The position numbers and the translations under genes were made by a program. DNA of 64,000 nt from Paenibacillus polymyxa (lineage in GTDB: Bacteria; Bacillota; Bacilli; Paenibacillales; Paenibacillaceae): the NCBI RefSeq assembly GCF_001719045.1, contig NZ_CP015423.1:2750001-2814000 (forward strand), read 5' to 3'. This document shows positions 17,114 through 25,616 of this stretch, in pieces. Position 1 is the first letter of the stretch; the number at the start of each line of letters is the position of its first letter. Below the pieces are notes generated by a model. That model saw nothing but the letters and a program-made list of their open reading frames with translations. It was not told where the DNA came from and searched no databases.

Positions 17114-18613
17114 TTAACGATGAAGCGGTTCTTTTTCGCCCAGACCCAGCACCTCCGTTGTGGAATTGTAAATTTCTTGGTAAAGCTCTGGGTTTTCCGC
17201 TAGTGACACCCCATAAGAAGGAATCATCTCTTTGATTTTTGGTTCCCACTCTTCCATATGTTGTGGGAAGCATTTTTCCAATACTTCCAGCATAACGTGA
17301 ACAGCAGTAGAAGCACCCGGAGAAGCGCCGAGCAGTGCAGCTACCGAACCATCAGCGGCACTAACCACTTCCGTACCAAATTGAAGTGTTCCTTTTCCAC
17401 CCTCCGTATCTTTGATCACCTGCACACGTTGGCCTGCTACCACGATCCCCCAGTCCTCGATTTTGGCGTTCGGAATAAACTCGCGTAATTCTTCCAGACG
17501 CTTTTCATTCGATAACATCACTTGCTGGATCAGATATTTAGTCAATGCCATCTCTTTTGCGCCTGCGGCCAACATCGTAATGAGATTATTAGGTTTTACA
17601 GAACCGATCAAATCCAAATTTGAGCCCGTTTTCAAGAACTTCGGTGAGAAGCCGGCAAACGGTCCAAATAGCAGTGCTTTTTGGTTACCGATATATCTTG
17701 TATCCAGATGCGGAACAGACATGGGAGGAGCACCAACCTTAGCTTTACCATATACTTTTGCATGATGCTGGGCGACAACCTTAGGATTGTTACATACCAT
17801 AAATAGTCCACTTACCGGGAATCCCCCGATATATTTGGACTCAGGAATACCGGTTCTTTGTAGCAAAGGTAGACTTCCACCCCCACCACCGATAAAGACA
17901 AATTTGGCATTATGGTGTTCGATTTTACCGTTATCCAGATTATGGACCTTGACCTTCCACGAGCCGTCGCTCACACGTTTAATATCCTTTACACTATGTT
18001 TGTAATTAATCTCGACGTTTTTACTTTTTAAATGCTCAAACAACATGCGTGTTAAAGCACCGAAGTTGACATCTGTTCCAGAGTCGATTTTGGTTGCCGC
18101 GATGGGTTCATTCAATGTACGGCCTTCCATAATCAGCGGAATCCATTCCTTCAGCTTTTCAGGGTCGTCGGAAAATTCCATGCCTTGAAACAGAGAAATA
18201 GTTGAAAGCGCTTTAAACCTTTTTTTCAAAAAAGATACATTTTTCTCTCCTGTTACCAAACTCATATGAGGTATTGGTTTGATAAAGTCCTGTGGATTAC
18301 GAATCAAATTGCTGTTTACAAGAAAAGACCAAAACTGTCTTGAAAGCTGAAACTGCTCATTAATGTCTACAGCTTTACGAATATCTATAGATCCGTCAGC
18401 CTTCTCGGATGTATAGTTCAGTTCGCACAGTGCAGCATGGCCTGTACCTGCATTATTCCATTCGTTAGAGCTTTCTTCTCCCGCGTTTGCGAGTTTCTCA
18501 AACACTTGAATTTCCCACTCCGGTGCTAACTCTTTCAGCAATGATCCCAGAGTCGCGCTCATGACTCCGGCACCAATTAAGATAATGTCTGTTTTTTTCT
18601 GAATGCTATTCAT
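17114..18613 (-). CDS. mqo: Malate:quinone oxidoreductase
   Basis: This membrane-associated FAD enzyme oxidises malate to oxaloacetate and passes electrons to quinone. The 499-residue length is normal. The FAD-binding start [17 protein letters not shown] is followed by [14 protein letters not shown] and [21 protein letters not shown], both family hallmarks. The start follows AAGGAAGG at 5 bases. It is monocistronic, with a strong intrinsic terminator inside its own leader, so expression may be attenuated. Confidence 0.95.
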   Translation of the reverse strand: MNSIQKKTDIILIGAGVMSATLGSLLKELAPEWEIQVFEKLANAGEESSNEWNNAGTGHAALCELNYTSEKADGSIDIRKAVDINEQFQLSRQFWSFLVNSNLIRNPQDFIKPIPHMSLVTGEKNVSFLKKRFKALSTISLFQGMEFSDDPEKLKEWIPLIMEGRTLNEPIAATKIDSGTDVNFGALTRMLFEHLKSKNVEINYKHSVKDIKRVSDGSWKVKVHNLDNGKIEHHNAKFVFIGGGGGSLPLLQRTGIPESKYIGGFPVSGLFMVCNNPKVVAQHHAKVYGKAKVGAPPMSVPHLDTRYIGNQKALLFGPFAGFSPKFLKTGSNLDLIGSVKPNNLITMLAAGAKEMALTKYLIQQVMLSNEKRLEELREFIPNAKIEDWGIVVAGQRVQVIKDTEGGKGTLQFGTEVVSAADGSVAALLGASPGASTAVHVMLEVLEKCFPQHMEEWEPKIKEMIPSYGVSLAENPELYQEIYNSTTEVLGLGEKEPLHR

Positions 18614-18641
18614 AAAAACCTTCCTTATCTCTTATATTTGC

Positions 18642-18664
18642 AAAAAAGAGCAGGCCCTCCTGCT
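18642..18664 (-). terminator. Terminator in the mqo leader, possible attenuator
   Basis: On the minus strand AGCAGG-AGGG-CCTGCT is followed by CTTTTTT, a textbook intrinsic terminator, only about 28 bases before the mqo start and in the same direction. Upstream, CCTTGCTT (18678-18685) can pair with AAGCAGG and would disrupt it. A -10 TATAAT lies near 18717-18722, so the transcript would contain both elements. Confidence 0.6.
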
Positions 18665-18974
18665 TAGGTGATACAAGAAGCAAGGCTCCACTCAGGAACA
18701 TATCTTTTCTGTCTCTATTATAACTAAAATATAATCTTTTAAAAATTATATTGTCTATTATCTGATAATTATAAATCATTTCTGCTAAAAAGTGAGAATT
18801 TTCTTTGCAGAAATAATAAGAATGGATCTCAACACGCTGTATTATTTGGGCTTCACTTACTAGCAGTCATAACAGACACCAAAAAAGCGTTTAGAAGCAA
18901 ATGATATAGAGTACAATATTTCCAATGATTTAATCAATAGTCCATGTATATGAATAATTCGGTAAAATATGTCT
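18665..18974. other. mqo leader and AT-rich intergenic region
   Basis: This stretch contains the probable mqo promoter on the minus strand (TATAAT near 18717-18722, with a poor -35) and the upstream arm of the candidate antiterminator. I see no gene in it. Confidence 0.5.
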
Positions 18975-19832
18975 TTACGGGATAGACCCTAATAAATACT
19001 TCATTATGATATTCAAAACGGTCTGTTGTTGATTCTCCCAATCATAATCGGAGTTATTCATAATAAACGATTGAAAAGGGAGTTGCTCAATAATTTGTAA
19101 TTCTAGCTCTCGTCGATGTTCAAGGAACTGAATATATCCCTCATATCCGTAAAGCCCCTTGTTCTTTCCATAATCTTGCTCGGTATGGTACCAAATCGCG
19201 AAATCTAACCATTCTTGAGATCTCATTGTTTTAACACGCTCAATCGTCTCATGCACATTCGGTTGCTTCAAATAGAACAAAATTGGATTTAACTCCTGAA
19301 TTTGCTCCGCAATCTGTAATACATGCTGAGTAAAACGATCTTCTCCAGCATCATGCCGGGCAAGTAATGCACACCCTGGGTTCTGTAAAAAACAGCATTC
19401 GAGTATTATCAACTTTTCTTTTTCTCGCTGATCTTTAACAAAAGACTTCCAACGTTGAATCATCAACTCGCAGTGCTTTTCTACGGGTACTCCATCGTAA
19501 ATTTCATAACGCTGGATTTCCTCATACAAACTAGAAGGGATTCCATTTGGAGCTGATTGCTGCGCAAGTGCATATGCGATTAAAGAGTCGTTGCCATTCA
19601 CAGATACAAACGGATCAATGTAATGAAACACCTCAGAATAGATAGATCGGAGCCGATCAAGTTCTTCGTTCGGCATACATGCAACCGATTCATAATCAGC
19701 GGGATGTCGTAAGTTCCCTTCTAAAAATAATTCCGATTCTATTTGATGTGTGTTTAACATGTCATGTATGTGTCTAGATAATGTGGATTTGCCAGAGCCA
19801 GGTAGCTTAGGAACCTTCCCATATCTATACAT
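18975..19832 (-). CDS. P-loop kinase-like protein with altered N-terminus
   Basis: The body looks like a P-loop NTPase of the uridine-kinase/thymidylate-kinase type: LPGSGKSTLSRHIHDML, then a long helical domain with LIILECCFLQNP and the pair RVKTMRSQEWLDF. The first Gly of Walker A (GxxxxGKS) is replaced: the sequence is KLPGSGKS, and the hydrophobic strand that should precede it is missing. An in-frame loss of five or six codons between two Leu codons would explain this. The start (ATG 19832) has no clear ribosome site and lies beside the ara terminator. Activity is doubtful. Confidence 0.55.
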   Translation of the reverse strand: MYRYGKVPKLPGSGKSTLSRHIHDMLNTHQIESELFLEGNLRHPADYESVACMPNEELDRLRSIYSEVFHYIDPFVSVNGNDSLIAYALAQQSAPNGIPSSLYEEIQRYEIYDGVPVEKHCELMIQRWKSFVKDQREKEKLIILECCFLQNPGCALLARHDAGEDRFTQHVLQIAEQIQELNPILFYLKQPNVHETIERVKTMRSQEWLDFAIWYHTEQDYGKNKGLYGYEGYIQFLEHRRELELQIIEQLPFQSFIMNNSDYDWENQQQTVLNIIMKYLLGSIP

Positions 19833-19850
19833 TCTTAGAAAACCAATAAA

Positions 19851-19887
19851 AAGCACTGGGTCCTGAGGACTGACCCAATGCTTTTAG
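19851..19887 (-). terminator. Terminator of araBDA
   Basis: The stem AAAGCATTGGGTC on the minus strand pairs with GACCCAGTGCTTT, followed by a short T-run, 19 bases after the araA stop. The downstream kinase-like frame begins within it. Confidence 0.7.
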
Positions 19888-19905
19888 TAGATGGCTATCT
19901 TCTAG

Positions 19906-21333
19906 TTACTTAATAATTACGTATTCCAGGTTAACCAGTTTTGCATAAGTAACAATTTGGTCTGTGGTTAGATTCAAGGAAACCACGGTATGGTGACCGC
20001 CGCCGTTCTCAATCCATGCTTTAACCCCATCTTGGAAGTTTGGCTTCACATTCCACAGTACACGGGCCACTGGAAGATTTGGAGCAGGAACTGTCGGTTC
20101 AAATGCAGTAACCTCATTGATCAACAGTTTATAATGCGTGCCAAAGTCAGCCATGGAAACAACTACACCGTCTCCTGCCTTGCCGTCAAACACCAGACGA
20201 GCTGGATCTTCACGATCGCCGATACCTAACGGAGAAACGATGATTTTAGGCTTGTTGCTTGCCAACGTTGGGTCAACTTCAAGCATATGGGATTGAAGTA
20301 TCGATTCCTGACCAGCCGCTAATTCATAGGTGTAGTCTTCCATAAAGCCAGTGGATTGGTTATGGCTCATGACTTTAAGCAGACGATCGAGCGCTGCAGT
20401 CTTCCAATCTCCTTCACCGGCGAAGCCGTATCCTTGTGCCATCAAACGTTGAACGGCAAGACCAGGAAGTTGTTTCATACCATAGAGGTCTTCGAAGTTC
20501 GTAGTGAAGGCAGTATAGCCGCCATGATCCAGGAACCGTTTAAGGGCAATTTCATAGCTTGCTTGCACTCTTACGCTGGCTTCCCAAGCTTCCTTGCTGT
20601 AAGTACCATAATCAAGTTCATAGAGTTCGGAGTATTCCGCGAACAAAGCATCGATCTCTTCTTCTTTCACAGCATTGACGTACTGAACAAGGTCGCCAAT
20701 TCCGAAGTAGTCAACGGTCCATCCAAATTGAATTTGAGCTTCGACCTTATCGCCTTCTGTAACGCCAACGTTACGCATGTTGTCGCCAAAGCGGGCAACT
20801 TTGATATTGAAGCTTTCGTTATAAGCAACCGCTACATCCATCCACTCTGCGATTTGCTTTTGCACTTCTGCGCGTTCCCAGTAACCTACGACCACTTTAT
20901 TCTGTTTCTTCAGGCGAGCATTGATAAATCCATATTCACGGTCACCATGAGCTGCCTGATTGAGGTTCATGAAGTCCATATCAATCGTAGCCCAAGGAAT
21001 GCTTTCATTATACTGTGTAGCCAAATGAAGTAGCGGCTTTTGCAGCAATTTAGTACCACGAATCCACATTTTTGCAGGTGAGAAGGTATGCATCCAAGTG
21101 ATGACACCAGCAACCTCGTCACGATAGTTGACTTCTTTCATGAGATTGGTGATTTTGTCTGCACTAACCGCCAGATCCTGCAATACAAGCGGATAAGGCA
21201 GAACGCCACTCTTATTTAAGGCATCGGTCATTTCTTGTGCGTGTGCTTTAACTTCTGCTAATGCTTCTTCTCCATACAGATGTTGTGAACCTACGACAAA
21301 CCAGAACTGTTTTGTACCTACTGTTGACATCAT
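19906..21333 (-). CDS. araA: L-arabinose isomerase
   Basis: The enzyme converts L-arabinose to L-ribulose using Mn2+. The 475 residues cover the full family length. Opening segment [16 protein letters not shown], the metal-site regions [15 protein letters not shown] and the C-terminal [11 protein letters not shown] are intact. Two ATG codons (21333 and 21330) follow AGAGGATGA. It is the last gene of araBDA, 37 bases after araD. Confidence 0.96.
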   Translation of the reverse strand: MMSTVGTKQFWFVVGSQHLYGEEALAEVKAHAQEMTDALNKSGVLPYPLVLQDLAVSADKITNLMKEVNYRDEVAGVITWMHTFSPAKMWIRGTKLLQKPLLHLATQYNESIPWATIDMDFMNLNQAAHGDREYGFINARLKKQNKVVVGYWERAEVQKQIAEWMDVAVAYNESFNIKVARFGDNMRNVGVTEGDKVEAQIQFGWTVDYFGIGDLVQYVNAVKEEEIDALFAEYSELYELDYGTYSKEAWEASVRVQASYEIALKRFLDHGGYTAFTTNFEDLYGMKQLPGLAVQRLMAQGYGFAGEGDWKTAALDRLLKVMSHNQSTGFMEDYTYELAAGQESILQSHMLEVDPTLASNKPKIIVSPLGIGDREDPARLVFDGKAGDGVVVSMADFGTHYKLLINEVTAFEPTVPAPNLPVARVLWNVKPNFQDGVKAWIENGGGHHTVVSLNLTTDQIVTYAKLVNLEYVIIK

Positions 21334-21369
21334 TCATCCTCTTCTCTTCGTTTGTTAGTTTAGTTCGTC

Positions 21370-22065
21370 TTATTTTTGGCCGTAGTAAGCGTCTTTCCCA
21401 TGTTTGCGCAAATAGTGTTTATCTAGAATGCGCTGCGGCAATTCTTCGGCAAAATGATTCAATTCTCGTGCGAATAAATTCATTTTCGAAACTTCTTCCA
21501 ACACGACGCTATTCATGACTGCCGATTTTGCATCTTTGCCCCAAGTGAAGGGAGCATGACCCTTAAGCAGAACACCCGGCACTGCTAAAATATCCAGCCC
21601 GCGCTGCTCAAAAGTTTCGATGATGACACGGCCGGTTTCCGCTTCGTAACCACGATCAATCTCCTCTTGTGTCAAGAAACGGGCACAAGGAACAGAACCA
21701 TAGAAGGTGTCTGCATGAGTAGTCCCCATTACAGGTACATCCAAGCCTGCTTGAGCCCAAATGGTCGCCCAAGTCGAATGCGTGTGTACAATACCGCCGA
21801 TCTCTGCATAATGCTTATAAAGTACGGCGTGAGTCGGTGTATCTGACGAAGGTCTCATCTCTCCTTCAACAACATTACCGTCAAAATCAACAACCACCAT
21901 ATCGCTAGGTTTCATCGTGTCATAGCTAACACCACTAGGTTTGATAACGAATAAGCTGCTTTCACGATCAACAGCGCTTACGTTACCCCAGGTGTATTTC
22001 ACGAGTCCATGTTTAGGCAAATCCAGATTGGCTTGATATACTTCTTCTTTCAGTTGCTCTAACAC
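21370..22065 (-). CDS. araD: L-ribulose-5-phosphate 4-epimerase
   Basis: The enzyme converts L-ribulose 5-phosphate to D-xylulose 5-phosphate, feeding the pentose phosphate pathway. The class II aldolase fold shows WGNVSAVDR, the phosphate-site KPSGVSYD and the zinc ligands in GIVHTHSTWATIW (His-x-His) plus the later GHAPFTWG. GTG 22065 follows GGAGG at 7 bases and lies one base after the araB stop, so translation is coupled. Confidence 0.95.
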   Translation of the reverse strand: MLEQLKEEVYQANLDLPKHGLVKYTWGNVSAVDRESSLFVIKPSGVSYDTMKPSDMVVVDFDGNVVEGEMRPSSDTPTHAVLYKHYAEIGGIVHTHSTWATIWAQAGLDVPVMGTTHADTFYGSVPCARFLTQEEIDRGYEAETGRVIIETFEQRGLDILAVPGVLLKGHAPFTWGKDAKSAVMNSVVLEEVSKMNLFARELNHFAEELPQRILDKHYLRKHGKDAYYGQK

Positions 22066-22066
22066 G

Positions 22067-23680
22067 TCAATTCCTCCAGTTTTCCACTAGATTATCTACA
22101 GCAGCCTGTTCAATCGCCAGGCCTTGTGTGTAGCGTTCCATGAATGCTTCAAATCCCTTAACGTCGGAACTGTCGGGAGAAATTTCTTGCCCCTCAGCAT
22201 CTCTAAATACTTTTTGGTCGAGGAAGTCTTCCAGACTTTCTTGTTGATCCTTGTTCATCATGTAAGAAGCCAGAATAGCAATCCCCCACGCCCCACCTTC
22301 TCCAGCTGTTGACATCACTGATACCGGGACATTCATGGCAGCCGCAACAATTTTTTGTCCGACGATAGGGGTTTTAAATAAACCACCGTGAGCCAGAATG
22401 CTGTCAATTGCGACATTTTCTTTCTTTGTCAAAATATCCATTCCGATTTTCAAAGCAGCAAACGCAGTGAAAAGATGAGTCCGCATGAAATTGGCCAAAT
22501 TGAAATGGCTTTCAGGAGAGCGGACAAACAATGGCCGGCCTTTCTCTATTCCGGTGATATTCTCCCCTGACAAATAGCCATAGCTGAGTAAACCGCCGCC
22601 ATCTGGATCTGCTTCCAAAGCCTTGTTCAGCAGCACACTGAACAATTGATTCGGATCCGCCTTTTGCCCCATTGCCTCAGAGAATTCTCGGAACAATCCC
22701 AGCCAAGCATTGATATCACTTGAACAGTTGTTGGCATGAACCATTCCGACCGGATTACCATTCGGTGTAGTCACCAGATCAATTTCCGGATATACCGCTG
22801 AAAGGTCCTTCTCTAATACAAGCATGGCAAAAACCGAGGTTCCCACAGAGACATTGCCCGTCCGTTTTCTCACACTATTCGTAGCGACCATCCCTGTTCC
22901 CGCATCACCTTCTGGAGGACAAAGCGGAATACCTGGTTGTAAATCTTCGGATTTATCTAAGATTTTAGCTCCCGCGGCGGTTAGTACACCTGCCTGCTCG
23001 CCTGAAATATAAACTTTAGGGAGAATTCCTTCTAGCTTCCAATCGTAACCTTTGGCTGCAATGAGTTCATCGAACTGCTTAACCATCGATTCGTTATAAT
23101 CATGTGTAGTCTCATCAATTGGGAATATGCCCGAAGCATCCCCGACGCCAATAGCCTTATTGCCAGTCAGCAGCCAGTGAATATATCCAGCTAACGTCGT
23201 CATAAAATCAATCTGAGGGACATGTTGCTCTTCGTTCAATATAGCTTGATACAGGTGAGCAATACTCCATCGCTCAGGAATGTTGAATTGGAATTTATCA
23301 GTTAAAACTTTTGCTGCGGCACTGGTTGTCGCATTCCGCCAAGTCCGGAACGGAACAAGCAACTCGCCCTTGCTGTCAAAAGCCATATAGCCGTGCATCA
23401 TTGCAGAGAATCCTATAGAACCAACGGTACGAAGGGTAATCCCATATTTTCGTTCAACCTCTTGCTTCATTTCACTATAAGCCTCTTGCAGACCCGTAAT
23501 AATACTCTCTAAGTTGTACGTCCAATAACCGTCCACCAAGAGATTTTCCCACTCATAGCTTCCAGATGCGATGGTTTCAAAATGATGATCAATCAGCACT
23601 GCCTTGATACGTGTGGATCCAAATTCGATACCAAGTGAGGTTTCTCCCTTAGTAATCGCTTGTTTAATGTCTTGATCCAT
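22067..23680 (-). CDS. araB: Ribulokinase-type FGGY kinase
   Basis: It should phosphorylate L-ribulose with ATP. The FGGY motifs are present: [16 protein letters not shown] at the N-terminus, [14 protein letters not shown] mid-protein, and [14 protein letters not shown] and [14 protein letters not shown] near the C-terminus. The 537 residues match the larger ribulokinase-like group of Firmicutes. ATG 23680 follows GAGGAG at 10 bases; a GTG two codons upstream is also possible. It heads araBDA behind an AraR-box promoter. Confidence 0.92.
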   Translation of the reverse strand: MDQDIKQAITKGETSLGIEFGSTRIKAVLIDHHFETIASGSYEWENLLVDGYWTYNLESIITGLQEAYSEMKQEVERKYGITLRTVGSIGFSAMMHGYMAFDSKGELLVPFRTWRNATTSAAAKVLTDKFQFNIPERWSIAHLYQAILNEEQHVPQIDFMTTLAGYIHWLLTGNKAIGVGDASGIFPIDETTHDYNESMVKQFDELIAAKGYDWKLEGILPKVYISGEQAGVLTAAGAKILDKSEDLQPGIPLCPPEGDAGTGMVATNSVRKRTGNVSVGTSVFAMLVLEKDLSAVYPEIDLVTTPNGNPVGMVHANNCSSDINAWLGLFREFSEAMGQKADPNQLFSVLLNKALEADPDGGGLLSYGYLSGENITGIEKGRPLFVRSPESHFNLANFMRTHLFTAFAALKIGMDILTKKENVAIDSILAHGGLFKTPIVGQKIVAAAMNVPVSVMSTAGEGGAWGIAILASYMMNKDQQESLEDFLDQKVFRDAEGQEISPDSSDVKGFEAFMERYTQGLAIEQAAVDNLVENWRN

Positions 23681-23730
23681 GCTCACGTTACTCCTCTCTC
23701 TGAACAACTGTTATAATCGCAATAATTGAA

Positions 23731-23744
23731 AGAAGGCGCTTTCT
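23731..23744 (-). promoter_or_regulatory. cre-like site downstream of the araB promoter
   Basis: The near-palindrome AGAAGGCGCTTTCT resembles a cre box (about 11 of 14 matches). It begins about 10 bases after the expected transcription start, where CcpA can act as a roadblock. Confidence 0.35.
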
Positions 23745-23759
23745 TTAATTTACAACCTT

Positions 23760-23788
23760 AGTATATTTTTTGTTCGTACATTTGTCAA
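23760..23788 (-). promoter_or_regulatory. araBDA promoter with AraR box in the spacer
   Basis: On the minus strand a consensus TTGACA (23783-23788) and TATACT (23760-23765) are 17 bases apart. The spacer is occupied by AAATGTACGAACAAAA (23768-23783), similar to the AraR operator core ATTTGTACGTACAAAT. AraR bound here would block the promoter in the absence of arabinose. Confidence 0.75.
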
Positions 23789-23820
23789 CGTGAATACATA
23801 GTTATACCTACAAATATTCT

Positions 23821-23927
23821 CATGAACCCATTATTAGTGCTACAGCGAGCCGTTGACCGAGGAGAGGTGTCAGACGATTGCTGAGATTGTGGACGAAGTA
23901 TTCTTGCCACTTGTGTTAAAGCGGTGA
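23821..23927 (+). pseudogene. Frameshifted tail of a TetR-type regulator
   Basis: Two frames give NPLLVLQRAVDRGEVSDD and then QTIAEIVDEVFLPLVLKR before a stop. Together they read as the last helices of one TetR-family protein, interrupted by a frameshift. No DNA-binding part remains. It lies between araB and araR without relation to either. Confidence 0.45.
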
Positions 23928-24028
23928 TTAGCAATTCCGCCCTTTGAAAAGCATATTATACAAATGCCTACCATTGTTTTTTAATGTTTTTTCAGTTTTT
24001 GATAATAGGAATTTGTATTTATGAATGT

Positions 24029-24063
24029 AGGTTGAGCAAGATAAAATCTGCTCAACCTTTTTT
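24029..24063 (+). terminator. Intrinsic terminator in the araB-araR intergenic region
   Basis: A 10-bp stem AGGTTGAGCA/TGCTCAACCT is followed by TTTTTT. It lies about 100 bases past the TetR remnant on the plus strand and probably once ended that gene. Confidence 0.7.
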
Positions 24064-24243
24064 CGCCTTTTAGGTTTATTAGGTGTGTGACAATAACGTA
24101 ATATGGGCTTCAAGCAGCTTCTGATATAAAACATCGTTGGCAAACCCAGGACCGCATCTCCTTCGGGTACAACTTGCCCCACTTGGCCTTTAGTATTTAT
24201 ACATGTTAGGCTATCGATTATAATAGTTCATAATTATGCTAAG

Positions 24244-24259
24244 ATATGTACATACAAAT
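24244..24259 (+). promoter_or_regulatory. AraR box upstream of araR
   Basis: ATATGTACATACAAAT closely resembles the AraR operator and the copy at the araB promoter. It lies about 50 bases before the araR start and 25 bases after a TATAAT element, which suggests autoregulation. Confidence 0.65.
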
Positions 24260-24309
24260 ATTATGGGTAGGTAAATTAGTATTAGGACAACCAGGAAAGA
24301 AGGAATAAA

Positions 24310-25398
24310 GTGAAACCAAAGTATCAGGTCATCCTTGAGGATATAAAGAGCAACATTCTATCAGGAGCATACAGCGTAGGAGAACAAATTCCAACGGAAT
24401 CGGCTTTGCAGGATATGTATAAAGTTAGCCGCCAGACGGTACGTAAGGCAATTTTAGAACTATCCAACGAGGGTTTTTTAAGAAGTGAAAAAGGATCGGG
24501 CACTTATGTCAGTAACCAATTTCGATCAAAAAACGGCGGGAATTCCAGTAATAAAACCATCGGAGTCATCACAACCTACATTTCCGATTACATCTTCCCT
24601 TCTATTATTCGCGGGATTGAAGCCAGATTAAATGAAGATAATTATTCATTGCTATTAGCTAGTACAAATAATGATGTCGCACAGGAAAAGAAAGCTTTGG
24701 AGATGATGTTGTCCTTTGGTGTGGATGGCTTGATTATTGAGCCTACGAAGAGCAATCTATATAATCCCAATATCTCTTACTATCTGACGTTCAAGGAGCA
24801 GGATGTTCCGTTCATCATGATTAATGCTTATTATGAAGAGTTGGAGGTTCCATTCTTTTGTCTCGATGACGTACAATCCAGCTATCTGGCAACAAAAGAA
24901 TTGATTGCTAACGGACACACACACATTGGTATTATTGCCAAAATGGACGATTTACAAGGGAAGCATCGAATGAAGGGCTATATCAAGGCGCTTGGAGAAG
25001 CCAAATTACGGTTTTACCCAGAGCAAGTGCTCTCATTCTATACAGAGACGAAGCAAGACCTGTCCACCAACTTAAAAAAATTCCTAACCGAACAAAGAGA
25101 CGGGTTATCCGCAATTGTCTGCTATAACGACGAGGTAGGATTAGAAGTTGTACATGTATGCAGACAACTTGGTATATCTGTTCCTGAAGACATATCCATT
25201 ATTGGTCAAGATAATTCCTATATTTCCAAGAATGCAAACATCAAACTAACGACATTAACACACCCACAGGAACAAATGGGACGTGATGCCGCCGATTGGG
25301 TTATCAAGAAACTGCAAGGGAAGAAAGATCTACGCAACCACACCTATTATCAACCTGTGTTAATTGAAGGAGAGACGGTAAAGAAGAAACTGAAGTGA
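24310..25398 (+). CDS. araR: AraR, GntR/LacI chimeric arabinose repressor
   Basis: Residues 1-70 form a GntR winged helix (YKVSRQTVRKAILELSNEG), and residues 80-350 a LacI-type sugar-binding domain (TIGVITTYISDYIFPSIIRG, then DGLIIEPTKS and AIVCYNDEVGLEVV). This chimera is characteristic of AraR, which represses arabinose genes and is released by L-arabinose. GTG 24310 follows GAAGGAATAAA. It is divergent from araBDA and AraR-like boxes stand before both units. Confidence 0.93.
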   Translation: MKPKYQVILEDIKSNILSGAYSVGEQIPTESALQDMYKVSRQTVRKAILELSNEGFLRSEKGSGTYVSNQFRSKNGGNSSNKTIGVITTYISDYIFPSIIRGIEARLNEDNYSLLLASTNNDVAQEKKALEMMLSFGVDGLIIEPTKSNLYNPNISYYLTFKEQDVPFIMINAYYEELEVPFFCLDDVQSSYLATKELIANGHTHIGIIAKMDDLQGKHRMKGYIKALGEAKLRFYPEQVLSFYTETKQDLSTNLKKFLTEQRDGLSAIVCYNDEVGLEVVHVCRQLGISVPEDISIIGQDNSYISKNANIKLTTLTHPQEQMGRDAADWVIKKLQGKKDLRNHTYYQPVLIEGETVKKKLK

Positions 25399-25473
25399 AG
25401 GGGTCCAACATTCATTGTGAACAATCAAATGGACACACCCAAAAACGATATTACCATTGAACACTAGGCACCT

Positions 25474-25496
25474 AGTGCCTAATTGTCATATGACAC
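25474..25496 (+). promoter_or_regulatory. Shared motif AGTGCC-N4-TGTCATATGACAC, copy 1
   Basis: The motif contains the perfect 12-base palindrome TGTCATATGACA (25484-25495) preceded at 4 bases by AGTGCC. An identical arrangement occurs at 30335-30357. This copy is about 120 bases upstream of the SLH serine hydrolase gene. A further inverted repeat ACTTGT/ACAAGT (25533-25551) follows. It is probably a regulator binding site, with the nearby LuxR-type protein a candidate. Confidence 0.55.
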
Positions 25497-25616
25497 TTTG
25501 AAGTGACTGGTATGGGTCGGTGACGAAATGTAACTTGTTGGTATGACAAGTCCTTTGCCATACTTGGTTTTGCCGGACGCTATGAGGCAAAAATACATTT
25601 CAAGGAGAAATCATTC

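Noticed and set aside
18614..18725. T-box riboswitch in the mqo leader
   Set aside because: The leader has GTGGAGCC but not the conserved T-box sequence, and mqo is not an amino-acid gene. Only the terminator and a possible antiterminator are supported.
20356..21033. 225-codon frame opposite araA
   Set aside because: Its sequence mirrors the conserved isomerase and it has no ribosome site.
23928..24182. 84-codon minus-strand frame between araB and araR
   Set aside because: It crosses a perfect terminator hairpin and has no ribosome site.
25466..25482. Separate operator formed by the dyad TAGGCAC-CTA-GTGCCTA
   Set aside because: It overlaps the AGTGCC part of the shared motif and does not occur at the second copy, so I did not treat it as an independent site.
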